Positions 16,367 through 24,924 of a stretch of 63,913 nt of DNA are shown piece by piece (the stretch's first letter is position 1; the number at the start of each line of letters is the position of its first letter). Where the stretch lies: NCBI GenBank assembly GCA_016784025.1, contig JADHVL010000021.1:1-63913 (forward strand), in the 5' to 3' direction. The notes beneath the pieces are model-generated. The model saw only the letters and a program-made list of their open reading frames with translations, was not told where the DNA came from and did no database searches. A program made the translations under genes and the position numbers. Source of the stretch: Fidelibacterota bacterium. Lineage in GTDB: Bacteria; Fidelibacterota; UBA8477; JABMPR01.

Positions 16367-17364
16367 AACCATTAATGATTCTGTTAAAACGTGAATGGCT
16401 GGAATGGCAGAGGGTCGTCATCGGCACCATCATAGTCATCACATTTCTAAATCTGCTGATGCTGCTTTCTGTTTCCCGTGGTTCAGACTACCTCCACTCA
16501 GAACTGGAAAAAGAAGGTCATATCCTCATTGAAGATGTCCAATTCAGTGATGAGGAGGAGGAATTTGATGTGGATGTTCGCATGAATGGAAATGATGTGG
16601 AGCTTAGCATTGATGGGGATGGAACACCTCGTAGTGTTGAACAAGTGCTCAAGAAAGCAGCTCTTCCTATCGCCTTTGGTCTTCGATTGGGTATGATGGG
16701 TACCTTCGCTTTTATCCTGTTTCTCAGCCTGTTCTATTTTTCAGATGCCATCTATAAGGAGCGTGCAGATAATAGTACTCTTTTTTATCGAAGTTTACCT
16801 GTCAATGATCATATGCTCCTCGGATCAAAAATAGCGGCTGGTCTCATAGGTGTGATTGGATTGACTTTATTTCTCTCCATTGAGTATCTGGCATTTCTCC
16901 GAACGGCTATTTGGATCATGGGTGAACCCTTCACCTCACTTGCTGGTCTCGTGTTGAATCAGATATCGTATCTCCGACTCATCTGGGATTGGTTCGGTTA
17001 CCTACTCTTTGCAGCCATCCACATGGCACCTCTCGCCTTATTCCTGATGCTGGTTGGAACCTATGTCAAGGGCCGTCCCCTTCTCATTGGAATTGGTGCT
17101 CCCATTCTATTGTCCATTAGCTGGGCAATTATTTTCCAGAGTGCTGCCCTGTTAAGAACTATTGGAAAATTTTTCTGGGGATTTAACCAGGTCGTCATAG
17201 ACCAATGGGAATCTATTGAAAAAGGACTGGATACTGACATGGCCATATATGGGAATTTCTGGGCTTATATCTTCAATGTTGACACGGCCATTTCTGTTTT
17301 GGTATCGGCCTTGCTTTACTATGGTATATGGCACACGTATCGCAAAAATATACCAACGGGATAA
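16363..17364 (+). CDS. ABC-2-like transporter permease
   Basis: A 333-residue integral membrane protein, the partner of the preceding ATPase (ATGA overlap). There is one membrane segment at residues ~19-36, an acidic extracytoplasmic loop (DEEEEFDVDVRMNGNDVE), then about five further spans from residue 105 on. The large acidic loop after the first span and 'LFYRSLPVNDHMLLGSKI' match the ABC-2/YtrC-F-type permeases. Transported substrate is unknown. Confidence 0.8.
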   Translation: MKPLMILLKREWLEWQRVVIGTIIVITFLNLLMLLSVSRGSDYLHSELEKEGHILIEDVQFSDEEEEFDVDVRMNGNDVELSIDGDGTPRSVEQVLKKAALPIAFGLRLGMMGTFAFILFLSLFYFSDAIYKERADNSTLFYRSLPVNDHMLLGSKIAAGLIGVIGLTLFLSIEYLAFLRTAIWIMGEPFTSLAGLVLNQISYLRLIWDWFGYLLFAAIHMAPLALFLMLVGTYVKGRPLLIGIGAPILLSISWAIIFQSAALLRTIGKFFWGFNQVVIDQWESIEKGLDTDMAIYGNFWAYIFNVDTAISVLVSALLYYGIWHTYRKNIPTG

Positions 17365-17396
17365 AACCCTGGAACTTTGGAGAAAGAGAATTTATC

Positions 17397-18218
17397 ATGA
17401 AAACTAAAACCGCATTAATCATCGCTATTATTTTGGGACTTTTCACTTATACCCTCCCCCTCTATGCCGGCGATAAAGAGCACCATATCGAGGAAAAAAC
17501 AGTTTTTGAGATTCCCGTTGTGGGCAAGATTACCACCAAGACATCAAGCTATCTCTCAGGCTGCAGGCTAAAAGAAGACACCTCCATCAAGATGCATAAC
17601 ACACTTATCAAAATGGTAAGTGATTCAGATGGTAAAAGTACTGAGGTTCTTCTTTCCAACTTATGCGAAGAAGTTCAGTGGCAATTCAATGCAGAATCGG
17701 ATGCTTTTGCACCCCACTCTTTCGAAGAACTCCGTGAATTGAAAGCCGAAAAAGAGGGCGATCATGAAACTCATATTGATATGGGGTCAGATCAAAATGA
17801 TATAGATGATCTCCCCAAAATGGTCCGTGAAATTTTGGGCTATGAAAAAAATATAAATGGCTTTAAAGCAAGAAAAGTAGTCACTGCAGTTTATCCTGAA
17901 GATTCTGATACCCGGATCATCGTTGAGGAATTCTATACAACCAAATCCCAGGCACTATCCAAAATCTCTAAAGCACGAGAAGATCTTAGCCAGAAACTGG
18001 GCTATGATGAAGATCATGTGGAAGGTATCCCATCACTGGTAGATGTCATCTACGAGCGCATTAAAAGGGATAAAGAATGGGACCGACCTGATGGTGAGAT
18101 CGTCAGATTTGTAATCAGGCTCCTTGATGAAGATGATGACGATATCTTCACCATGAAATATGATGTCCTTGAGGCTGAGACAACCCGTTACCAGGCGGAT
18201 CATTTCGCTCTGAAGTGA
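17397..18218 (+). CDS. Exported protein of unknown function
   Basis: A 273-residue protein with a clean signal peptide (MKTKTALIIAIILGLFTYTLPLYAG). I start at the ATG 17397 because it gives this signal; an in-frame upstream extension to 17328 overlaps the permease. The mature part is very acidic and has two Cys (GCRLKEDT, NLCEEVQW). The segment 'KVVTAVYPEDSDTRIIVEEFYTTKSQALSKI' looks like a beta-sheet domain. It is 32 bases downstream of the permease and may be a substrate-binding or target protein of that system. No family recognised. Confidence 0.65.
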   Translation: MKTKTALIIAIILGLFTYTLPLYAGDKEHHIEEKTVFEIPVVGKITTKTSSYLSGCRLKEDTSIKMHNTLIKMVSDSDGKSTEVLLSNLCEEVQWQFNAESDAFAPHSFEELRELKAEKEGDHETHIDMGSDQNDIDDLPKMVREILGYEKNINGFKARKVVTAVYPEDSDTRIIVEEFYTTKSQALSKISKAREDLSQKLGYDEDHVEGIPSLVDVIYERIKRDKEWDRPDGEIVRFVIRLLDEDDDDIFTMKYDVLEAETTRYQADHFALK

Positions 18219-18310
18219 GTTAATGCTTCAAGGTAGATATACTTACAGAAAGTAATACCCCTGACCTGAACAAGTGGCATATTGATTGCCGATTAAAAGA
18301 AAGTTCGAGG

Positions 18311-18363
18311 TGAACTGGGTCGGTTCACTTCAACTGGATAAAATGACACCTATACCGACCCAC
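18311..18363 (+). promoter_or_regulatory. Mutually exclusive hairpins upstream of the Yip1-like gene
   Basis: GTGAAC (18311-18316) can pair with GTTCAC (18324-18329). The bases between them, TGGGTCGGT (18317-18325), can instead pair with ACCGACCCA (18355-18363). The two folds overlap, so only one can form. They end 22 bases before the ATG at 18386; a regulatory leader is possible. Confidence 0.35.
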
Positions 18364-18385
18364 AACTGCAAGAGGGTTTAATCTC

Positions 18386-19189
18386 ATGGAAAACACATCA
18401 TTTCTTCAACGGATTATTAATTTGTTCTTTACTCCGAGCAAAGCTTTTGACGGATTAGTTGATGGGGTTTCATACAAGGATTGGCTGTACCCGCTACTGA
18501 TTGTAGCCGCAGGGCTCATCATCCTGCCCCTCTTTTATAGAGATATTAGCCTTGATGAAGGTGAATATCGACTTAACAAAATTATACGTTCAATCGAGAA
18601 CAATGCTGATATGTCTGAAGAACAGCAAGCCGCCTACCTTGAAAAGATGTATGAGGGTTTGGATAAAGTTGAGGATGCCAGAGATAACCCCTTTGCTTTT
18701 AGAAATATGTGGGGCTATTTCTTGCTTCCCGTTATGCTTTTCGTCATGACAGCCTTCTTTGCGGCCATCTTACTTCTGGTCGGCAATTTTGGAATGGGCG
18801 GGAAAGTCAAATTCTTCCAGATGTTTACCATGGTGATGTTGACATACCTGATTGGTGGTAACGGATTTTTTTTGAATATGATTCCAGGGGTTGGAACTCT
18901 GGAACTCATGGTCAAAACCCCTATGATCATTCTGAAGGAATCGACAAATCTGGTATTAAGTCCAGGACTTTTATTCGATGAGGTCGACAGCTTTTTCCAG
19001 CATTTTCTGAATCAACTCGACATATTCCGTATCTGGGGTATGGTGGTGATGGGATTTGGTTTTGCCAGACTCTACAACAAATCAACAGCAACGGGAATGA
19101 TGGCTGTAGGATTTCCCTGGCTTATACTTGTCTCCATCGGAGCAGCTCTCATGAAAGCCAATTCAGCGGCCATGGGCTCACTCAACTAA
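18386..19189 (+). CDS. Yip1-domain membrane protein
   Basis: A 267-residue polytopic membrane protein. It has the features of the bacterial Yip1 family: 'FFTPSKAFDGL' near the N-terminus (the family's 'P...F..l' motif), a first span near residues 32-48, and four to five spans from residue 110 onward, including 'PVMLFVMTAFFAAILLLVGNF' and 'GVGTLELMVKTPMIIL'. Function of bacterial Yip1 proteins is not established. Ribosome binding site GAGGG lies 12 bases upstream. It is followed 31 bases later by the efflux operon, which may be co-transcribed. Confidence 0.7.
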   Translation: MENTSFLQRIINLFFTPSKAFDGLVDGVSYKDWLYPLLIVAAGLIILPLFYRDISLDEGEYRLNKIIRSIENNADMSEEQQAAYLEKMYEGLDKVEDARDNPFAFRNMWGYFLLPVMLFVMTAFFAAILLLVGNFGMGGKVKFFQMFTMVMLTYLIGGNGFFLNMIPGVGTLELMVKTPMIILKESTNLVLSPGLLFDEVDSFFQHFLNQLDIFRIWGMVVMGFGFARLYNKSTATGMMAVGFPWLILVSIGAALMKANSAAMGSLN

Positions 19190-19220
19190 CAATTAAATCA
19201 TATTTACGATAGGAAATTTC

Positions 19221-20486
19221 ATGCGTTTAAAAACAATAGGCTCACTACTCATTATTGGGTTCTGTCTACCCGGATTTAGTCAGTCAATTTCACCCATAAC
19301 TCTGAACGATTGCATCCGTATTGGATTGGAAAACAATCAATCTCTAAGAATTAACCGCTTTGAAACCGATCGAAGTGTCTCCCAGGCTAAGAGCAATATT
19401 GGTATGGTCTTGCCAGTAGTTAATTTTTCAGTATCAGGAGGCAGTTCTGATCTCGCTGGGACTGGCTGGAACGATGGCTACTCCTCCTCACTTACTCTGT
19501 CTCAAAATATATGGGATGGTGGTGCCTGGTGGAATACCCTCAAATCTGCTAAAGTTGCTCAAGATGCAGCCTCCATCCAGTATGAGAGTTATGAAGTTAA
19601 TACTGTATACAAGACTAAAGCTGCCTACTACAACTACCTTTCCACCCAGCAATTGCTGGATGTCTACCGTGAGAATCTCACAACAAGTGAATATCAACAT
19701 CAGCTCACACTTGAAAGATTCAAATTGGGTGCCGCTTCCCAGAATGATACCCTGAGAACCAGAGTAAACATTGAACGAGCTCGTCTCCAGATCGTTAATG
19801 GAGAGGTTGACTTACAATCAAGATCTCGCAACCTCAACATCATTCTAGGCCGTGAGGCAAATGACCCCCTGTCCCTGGTGAATCCAGTTTGGCAAGCTGT
19901 TGTTGTCCCAGGAGTCGATCAAATCATGGATGAGGTTCTCGCCTCAAATCATTCTCTGAAATTATTGGAACAGAATAAAGAAATCATGGCATATAATGTT
20001 AAAATTGCCAGATCAGGCTATATGCCCTCCCTGGGAATGTCCGCTTCTTATGGAAATAATAACGCCACTGCACTAGGAGATGTTTTTGGTGAGAGCACTT
20101 CATCAAAGTCTGCAGGAATTTCCCTCAATTGGAACCTCTTCAACGGAACCCGGACAAGCCGTGGTGTCGAGCAGGGAAAGATTAACGCCAAGCTAGCTAT
20201 GGAAAACTATGATTTGTCTGAGCGAAATCTCCGCAAAGAGTTGACTCAAACCCTGGAGCAAATGGACGCTTTAAACGAATCAGTCACCATCTCTCAACTT
20301 ATACTAACTGCTTCCGAGCAAGACCTGCTTTTAGCTCAGGAACAGTACAAAATTGGTTCCCTCTCCATTCTGGATGTATTGAGAATCACAGCAAGCTACG
20401 AAGATGCAAAATCGAATTTAATCCGCACCCAACACAATCTGAAAGTTGCTGAAGCAGGACTGCTTCAATTGATGGGGAAGTGGTAA
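19221..20486 (+). CDS. TolC-family outer membrane efflux protein
   Basis: A 421-residue outer membrane channel protein. The signal peptide (MRLKTIGSLLIIGFCLPGFSQS) is followed by the OEP repeats: 'LTLNDCIRIGLENNQSLRI'-type start, long helices, 'GYMPSLGMSASYGNN' and the C-terminal 'LLLAQEQYKIGSLSILDVLRITASYEDAKSNLIRTQHNLKVAEAGLLQLMG', a textbook TolC end. It would form the exit duct for the MacA/MacB-like pump encoded directly downstream (10-base gap). Confidence 0.9.
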   Translation: MRLKTIGSLLIIGFCLPGFSQSISPITLNDCIRIGLENNQSLRINRFETDRSVSQAKSNIGMVLPVVNFSVSGGSSDLAGTGWNDGYSSSLTLSQNIWDGGAWWNTLKSAKVAQDAASIQYESYEVNTVYKTKAAYYNYLSTQQLLDVYRENLTTSEYQHQLTLERFKLGAASQNDTLRTRVNIERARLQIVNGEVDLQSRSRNLNIILGREANDPLSLVNPVWQAVVVPGVDQIMDEVLASNHSLKLLEQNKEIMAYNVKIARSGYMPSLGMSASYGNNNATALGDVFGESTSSKSAGISLNWNLFNGTRTSRGVEQGKINAKLAMENYDLSERNLRKELTQTLEQMDALNESVTISQLILTASEQDLLLAQEQYKIGSLSILDVLRITASYEDAKSNLIRTQHNLKVAEAGLLQLMGKW

Positions 20487-20495
20487 GGGGTTGAT

Positions 20496-21743
20496 ATGTC
20501 CAAAAAGAAAATAATAATCATTGTCCTGGTTGTCATTGTTGTGGGTGTTGGTGGATATTTCGCTGTAAAGAAGGACCAGGGTAATACTAAGGAAGTCCAA
20601 TCTGCAAAGGTTGAGCGTGGACAAGTCGTCCATAAAGTGGCTGCCTCAGGAAGAATCCAGCCCGTTGTTGAAGTCGATGTGAGTGCCGATGTTGCAGGTC
20701 GTGTGATTCGCATGGCTGTCAAGGAAGGTGACTGGGTTGAGAAAGGTCAATTCCTGGCACAACTCGATGCCACACGCTATAAGGCTGATGTAGATCGTGC
20801 TGAGCAGGTCCTGGCTTCCTCGGAAGCTTCATTATCACTGGCTGAACTTGAAAAAAATCAGCAGTTCGAATTATTCCAAAAAAAATTAGTGAGCGAGCTC
20901 ATCTATCAAGGAGCTCTCGTTCGTTTTCAGCAAAGCATGTCAGCTAAAAAACAGGCTGAAGCCGCATTGGCTCAATCACAGGATAACTATAAAAAGACCA
21001 TGATGTTTGCACCCATGTCAGGAACCGTTACCCTCGTCAATAAAGAAGTCGGGGAAATGGCTTTGGGTTCCGCCTTTAGTCGGGACATCATCATGATCAT
21101 CGCCGATCTGAATGAGATGGAAGTTCTAGTTGATGTTAATGAAAACGATGTAGTTGATGTCTCCCTGGGTGATACCACTGAAATCGAAATCGATGCACTT
21201 CAGGACACCATGTTTCAGGGAATCGTCACTGAGATTGCCCATAGCGCCCAGAATACTGGTGGCGGTAGTCTTGACCAAGTGACCAATTTTAAGGTACAGA
21301 TTCGCCTTCTGGATCCGCCCAAGGAAATTCGCCCCGGTATGTCTGCAGCAGTAGATATCCGTTCAGATGTTCAGAATGATGTTCTGTTTGTTCCCATTCA
21401 AAGCATCACCATGAGAAAACCCAAGCAACTCAAGGAAAAGCAGGATAAAGAACTATCGCGAGCTGACAGCAGTATGAATATGGAAGATGAAGATCTAGAA
21501 CCCGTTGAAGTCGTCTTTGTCCTGGTAGACAGTGAAAAAGGCAAGGGCAAGGAAGTGATTCAACGTGAGGTAGTCACAGGGATTATTGGTGAACGAGATT
21601 TTGAAATCTTGTCTGGTTTGGAGCTGGATGATGAAATTGTCACCGGTCCCTATAAAGAAATCAGCCGTGGTCTAAATGATGGCGACAGGGTAAAGATTAC
21701 CAAGCGTAAAAAGTTTAATGTGGATGAAAACCAAGATAGATAG
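20496..21743 (+). CDS. Periplasmic adaptor (HlyD/MacA-like MFP)
   Basis: A 415-residue membrane fusion protein linking the inner-membrane permease to the TolC channel. It has an N-terminal membrane anchor (KIIIIVLVVIVVGVGGYFAV), a lipoyl/biotinyl half ('VSADVAGRVIRMAVKEGDWVEKGQFLAQLD'), a coiled-coil hairpin (residues ~90-160), the second lipoyl half ('APMSGTVTLVNKEVGEMALGS'), a beta-barrel and a membrane-proximal domain. An acidic low-complexity loop (DSSMNMEDEDLEPVE) near residue 325 is unusual. It is followed by a REP-like repeat (21761-21787) rather than directly by the ATPase gene. Confidence 0.9.
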   Translation: MSKKKIIIIVLVVIVVGVGGYFAVKKDQGNTKEVQSAKVERGQVVHKVAASGRIQPVVEVDVSADVAGRVIRMAVKEGDWVEKGQFLAQLDATRYKADVDRAEQVLASSEASLSLAELEKNQQFELFQKKLVSELIYQGALVRFQQSMSAKKQAEAALAQSQDNYKKTMMFAPMSGTVTLVNKEVGEMALGSAFSRDIIMIIADLNEMEVLVDVNENDVVDVSLGDTTEIEIDALQDTMFQGIVTEIAHSAQNTGGGSLDQVTNFKVQIRLLDPPKEIRPGMSAAVDIRSDVQNDVLFVPIQSITMRKPKQLKEKQDKELSRADSSMNMEDEDLEPVEVVFVLVDSEKGKGKEVIQREVVTGIIGERDFEILSGLELDDEIVTGPYKEISRGLNDGDRVKITKRKKFNVDENQDR

Positions 21744-21760
21744 ACATGGTTAGATTTTAT

Positions 21761-21787
21761 GTCATCCCGAGCGGCGTCGAGGGATAC
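21761..21787 (+). repeat. REP-like repeat (GTCATCCCGAGC...GTCGAGGGAT family), copy A
   Basis: An imperfect palindrome, core CCCGAGCGGCGTCGAGGG, in the gap between adaptor and ATPase genes. Further copies lie at 22557-22583, 22894-22917 (inverted), 63688-63712 and 63733-63760 (inverted). This is a dispersed repeat type common in FCB genomes. Confidence 0.8.
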
Positions 21788-21839
21788 TGAAAGCTCCTGA
21801 ATTTTGAAGCAAATATCTGCGAAAACACGGAAATAAAAT

Positions 21840-22538
21840 ATGTCACTAATCCAGGTCAAAGATCTTTATAAAATATACCAGATGGGAAATACCGAAGTAC
21901 GAGCCCTGGATGGGGTCTCAGTAACCATCGAGAAGAATGAATATGTGTCCATCATGGGTCCATCGGGGTCTGGAAAATCCACTCTTATGAACCTCCTGGG
22001 GTGTCTGGATACACCCACTTCAGGCGAGTTTTTTATGGATGGAATAAATGTGGCGACCATGGGTGATGATGAATTGGCTCATATCCGAAATAAAAAAATC
22101 GGGTTTGTATTCCAAACCTTCAACTTGCTCCCCAAATCCACCAGTCTGCGCAATGTTGAGCTACCTCTCATTTACAATGGGGAGATTAAAGCCGCTGACC
22201 GCAGAGATATGGCTATTAGAGCCCTCACAAGGGTGAATCTAGGCGATCGAGTGAGTCATAAGCCTAACGAGCTGTCAGGTGGACAGCGACAACGTGTCGC
22301 CGTAGCCAGAGCGCTGGTAAATAATCCTGCCATTATTCTGGCCGACGAGCCTACTGGTAACCTAGACTCAAAAACTGGTGAAGAAATTATGGTTCTCTTT
22401 GATGAGCTGCACAAACAGGGTAACACCATTATTCTGGTTACACATGAGGAGCATATTGCTGCTCATGCTTCACGAGTGGTCCGACTCCTTGATGGCAAGA
22501 TTGCTGTAGATGAAGCCACGCATCGAGGTAAGAAGTGA
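21840..22538 (+). CDS. MacB/LolD-type ABC transporter ATPase
   Basis: A 232-residue ATPase. Walker [10 protein letters not shown] (near residue 41), Q-loop '[11 protein letters not shown]', signature [15 protein letters not shown], Walker [15 protein letters not shown] and H-loop VTHEEH are all intact. The '[11 protein letters not shown]' and '[18 protein letters not shown]' blocks place it in the MacB/LolD class. It pairs with the two MacB-type permeases downstream; between it and the first of them a GIY-YIG nuclease gene with flanking repeats is inserted. Confidence 0.92.
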   Translation: MSLIQVKDLYKIYQMGNTEVRALDGVSVTIEKNEYVSIMGPSGSGKSTLMNLLGCLDTPTSGEFFMDGINVATMGDDELAHIRNKKIGFVFQTFNLLPKSTSLRNVELPLIYNGEIKAADRRDMAIRALTRVNLGDRVSHKPNELSGGQRQRVAVARALVNNPAIILADEPTGNLDSKTGEEIMVLFDELHKQGNTIILVTHEEHIAAHASRVVRLLDGKIAVDEATHRGKK

Positions 22539-22556
22539 AATTAGAAATATCTGATC

Positions 22557-22583
22557 GTCATCCCGAGCTGAGTCGAGGGATAC
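22557..22583 (+). repeat. REP-like repeat, copy B (left flank of the GIY-YIG gene)
   Basis: Same family as copy A, with GAGCTGAGTCGAGG in the centre. It ends 7 bases before the ATG of the GIY-YIG gene, leaving little room for a separate promoter or ribosome binding site. Confidence 0.8.
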
Positions 22584-22590
22584 TTAATCT

Positions 22591-22968
22591 ATGAAACAGG
22601 GACAAGTATATATTCTTGAATGTTCTGATTCATTGCTATACACAGGTGTAACCAGCAACCTCGAAAATCGTTTAGCTCAACATCATGAGGGGAATTTTCC
22701 TGGATATACACATTCTAGACGCCCCATAAAACTACTGTGGAATACGGATTTAATGGATATCCAGGATGCGATTGTCCTCGAAAGACAGATAAAGAATTGG
22801 GGACATTCGAAAAAGAGAGCACTGATTGAAGAGAATTGGGATACACTTCATTTATTGGCTGAATGTAAAAACCAAAGTCATCATAATAATTTCTCCCTCG
22901 ACTCCGCTCGGGATGACGAGGACAATATCCATGAGCGCGACCGTAAATTTAGAAAGTTCCTCCTGTGA
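22591..22968 (+). CDS. Small GIY-YIG nuclease-domain protein
   Basis: A 125-residue stand-alone GIY-YIG protein. Motifs: YILE (7-10) for GIY, LYTGV (16-20) for YIG, R27 after it, and the catalytic Glu in 'AIVLERQIKNW' (near residue 69). Such small UvrC-like nuclease-domain proteins are very common in FCB genomes with unknown role. The C-terminal ~25 residues (SLDSARDDEDN...) are encoded by an inverted REP-like repeat (copy C), so the repeat has become part of the gene. It separates the MacB ATPase from its permease and overlaps the permease start by 4 bases. Confidence 0.8.
   Translation: MKQGQVYILECSDSLLYTGVTSNLENRLAQHHEGNFPGYTHSRRPIKLLWNTDLMDIQDAIVLERQIKNWGHSKKRALIEENWDTLHLLAECKNQSHHNNFSLDSARDDEDNIHERDRKFRKFLL
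22894..22917 (-). repeat. REP-like repeat, copy C (inside the 3' end of the GIY-YIG gene)
   Basis: Inverted relative to copy B: TCCCTCGACTCCGCTCGGG then ATGAC. Copies B and C thus bracket the GIY-YIG domain as inverted repeats about 340 bases apart, resembling the ends of a small mobile unit. Confidence 0.8.
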
Positions 22969-24185
22969 AAAGTTTCTTCTGGGAAAACTTACGTATTGCT
23001 CTCTCTGAACTATGGGGACACAAAACTCGGTCAATTCTCACCGGAACAGGTATCGTCATTGGTATCATTGCCGTCTCTCTCATGTCCACATTGATCAATG
23101 GTGTGGATGGTCTCTTTGAGGAAAGTATGAAATTTCTGGGACGGGGAAATCTGTATGTCGAGAAATGGCCCTGGTTTGGGGATGAGGACTGGTGGACATT
23201 GAGAAATCGACCTCGTATTGAGCTTGATATGGCTGAAGCGATCAAGGAACGTTCACAGTACGCCATGGTTGTGGCTGCAGAAAGAGGGCGGTCAGCGAAT
23301 CTTAGCTATAAAGAATTATCCGCTGAAAACATCTATATCCATGGTGTTACAGCCAATTACCCTGAAGTATCCACAGTTGATGTGGAATATGGCCGGTTTT
23401 TTACAGAATCTGAGGACAGGACTGGAGCCCAGGTTGTACTGCTCGGCTCTGAGGTGGCAAAAACGTTATTCCCACAAGGAAATCCTGTTGATAAAATGAT
23501 CTTTGCCGGCTCAAAACGTTTCAGAGTTATTGGCGTTCTGGCTGAAATGGGAAAGTTTATGGGAGCATTTTCAAATGATACCCAGGTTATCATTCCTCTC
23601 GCCACATTTAACAAAATTTTTCATGGTCCCTGGGGGCGCAGGAGTATCACTGTGAAGGTCCCGGAACACCTCGTAGAAGAAGCCAAAGAAGAACTACGAG
23701 GTGTTGTCCGGGTATTGCGTGGCCTCAAACCCGAAGAAAAAGATAATTTTGCCATCAATCAGCAAAATGCCTTTCGACAGTCTTACCAGGGTATCAAACT
23801 GGCCATTGGTGGAACTGGTATGATCATTACAGCCCTTTCCCTCCTGGTCGGTGGAATTGGAATTGCTAACATCATGTTCGTGTCAGTTAAAGAACGTACA
23901 CGAGAGATTGGTGTACGGAAAGCGCTTGGCGCAACCCGGAGTCAAATACAAGGACAATTTCTCATTGAGGCTATGGTCATCACAGCTTCAGGCGGATTGG
24001 TGGGACTGATCATCTCCACGCTAATAAGTATGGCTATCAGCAAATTTTTATTCCCAGCCACCATGTCCTTTGGTGTGGCCTTTATGGCAATTGCGCTGAG
24101 TGCTACTGTGGGATTATTTGCCGGTCTGGCTCCTGCACGAAAAGGGGCAAAACTGGATCCCATCGAAGCCCTGAGATATGAATGA
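22965..24185 (+). CDS. MacB-type ABC permease 1
   Basis: A 406-residue permease with the MacB topology: one N-terminal span (SILTGTGIVIGIIAVSLMSTLI, residues ~24-46), a large periplasmic MacB_PCD domain, and three C-terminal spans in the FtsX domain ('LLVGGIGIANIMFVSVKERTREIGVRKALGATRSQIQGQFLIEA...'). The GTG start at 22965 overlaps the end of the GIY-YIG gene (GTGA), so its translation may now depend on that gene. MacB pumps use mechanotransmission to push substrates through a TolC duct; the substrate here is unknown. Confidence 0.9.
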   Translation: MKSFFWENLRIALSELWGHKTRSILTGTGIVIGIIAVSLMSTLINGVDGLFEESMKFLGRGNLYVEKWPWFGDEDWWTLRNRPRIELDMAEAIKERSQYAMVVAAERGRSANLSYKELSAENIYIHGVTANYPEVSTVDVEYGRFFTESEDRTGAQVVLLGSEVAKTLFPQGNPVDKMIFAGSKRFRVIGVLAEMGKFMGAFSNDTQVIIPLATFNKIFHGPWGRRSITVKVPEHLVEEAKEELRGVVRVLRGLKPEEKDNFAINQQNAFRQSYQGIKLAIGGTGMIITALSLLVGGIGIANIMFVSVKERTREIGVRKALGATRSQIQGQFLIEAMVITASGGLVGLIISTLISMAISKFLFPATMSFGVAFMAIALSATVGLFAGLAPARKGAKLDPIEALRYE

Positions 24186-24235
24186 GAGTGGCAATGCTAA
24201 AAACTAGTTCAAAAATCGATAATCGATGTTCCTTG

Positions 24236-24268
24236 CCTGCCTTGCCGAAGCCGATGGGCATAGGCAGG
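24236..24268. repeat. 33-base palindromic insertion nested in the element's left end
   Basis: CCTGCC ... GGCAGG flanks a 33-base segment. It is absent from the two other copies of the left end: those read CCTTG directly joined to TTC(A/T)TAAATCA. This looks like precise insertion of a second, different small repeat. Confidence 0.6.
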
Positions 24269-24375
24269 TTCTTAAATCAAATTGACAAGAATATCGAACA
24301 AGGATTAACGAGTGATGATGTTAGAAGTATCTGGAAAAACCCATTTTCTTACATCGCCCTTGGAATGAATTGAGC

Positions 24376-24744
24376 ATGGATAAATTTGATCTAGAAGAAC
24401 GCTTAATTGACTTTTCAGTACTGATTGTAAAAATATCTGAAGGAATGTCTAAAAACAAAGCCGGTAATCATCTTGCAGGTCAGCTTATTCGTTCTGGAAC
24501 TTCAGTTTCCCTGAATTACGGTGAGGCACAAAGTGGCGAATCACGAAAAGATTTCATTCACAAAATGAAAGTAGTCCTAAAAGAACTTAGAGAAACATTT
24601 GTCTGTTTGAAGATTATTTATCGCACCAAGCTATACAATGACATGTCTGACATGGATAAGGCTATGACGGAGAACAATGAACTCATCTCCATCTTCGTTA
24701 AAAGCGTAGAAACAGCACAAAAGAACTTGGGTGCTAGAAAATGA
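24376..24744 (+). CDS. Four-helix-bundle protein (S23/IVS, bAvd-like family)
   Basis: A 122-residue all-helical protein of the family first known from 23S rRNA intervening sequences. The family blocks are present: 'LIVKISEGMSKNKAGNHLAGQLIRSGTSVSLNYGEAQSGESRKDFIHKMKVVLKELRETFVCLKII'. The related Avd protein binds nucleic acid and the reverse transcriptase in diversity-generating retroelements; stand-alone members have no known function. I start at ATG 24376; a TTG two codons upstream is also possible. It lies between two efflux permease genes and within a repeat-bounded unit, and its 3' end is duplicated 160 bases downstream. Confidence 0.85.
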   Translation: MDKFDLEERLIDFSVLIVKISEGMSKNKAGNHLAGQLIRSGTSVSLNYGEAQSGESRKDFIHKMKVVLKELRETFVCLKIIYRTKLYNDMSDMDKAMTENNELISIFVKSVETAQKNLGARK

Positions 24745-24762
24745 TCTATCTTAGGCCTACTT

Positions 24763-24924
24763 CTCAAATCGTTAATCGGTGTTCCTTGTTCATAAATCAA
24801 ATCGAGATGAATATCGAACAAGGATTAACGAATTATGATTTTAGAATTTCCTTTGATGAGAGACCTGTTGAAACAGCCAAAATGAACTTGTGTGCTAGCA
24901 AATGACCTATCCTAAACATACTTC
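24763..24924 (+). mobile_element. Internally deleted copy of the four-helix-bundle element
   Basis: Has the left end (24763-24845, through GAACAAGGATTAACGAATTATGATTTTAGAA) joined almost directly to the tail (24867-24924, GTTGAAACAGCCAAAATGAA...). The gene body between them is missing. The tail is about 80% identical by eye to 24706-24764. It resembles a MITE-like deletion derivative of the full unit next to it. Confidence 0.6.

Larger units (their letters stand above)
24212..24764 (+). mobile_element. Four-helix-bundle (S23/IVS-type) element, full unit
   Basis: A ~550-base unit inserted between the two permease genes. It has a repeat left end (24212-24310, containing AATCGATGTTCCTTG ... GAACAAGGATTAACGA, which can fold back), the four-helix-bundle gene (24376-24744), and a tail that ends at TTCTCAAATCG, where the next copy of the left end begins. 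The same left end recurs at 24763 and 24923 and the same tail at 24867-24924, which defines the unit. Mobility is inferred, not shown. Confidence 0.55.

Noticed and set aside
24182..24373. A 63-codon open frame overlapping the end of permease 1
   Set aside because: It consists of the left-end repeat and its nested palindrome, has no ribosome binding site or domain, and the other repeat copies do not keep the frame.
24376..24744. Diversity-generating retroelement (Avd plus RT and variable repeat)
   Set aside because: The protein is related to Avd, but no reverse transcriptase or template/variable repeat pair lies nearby.
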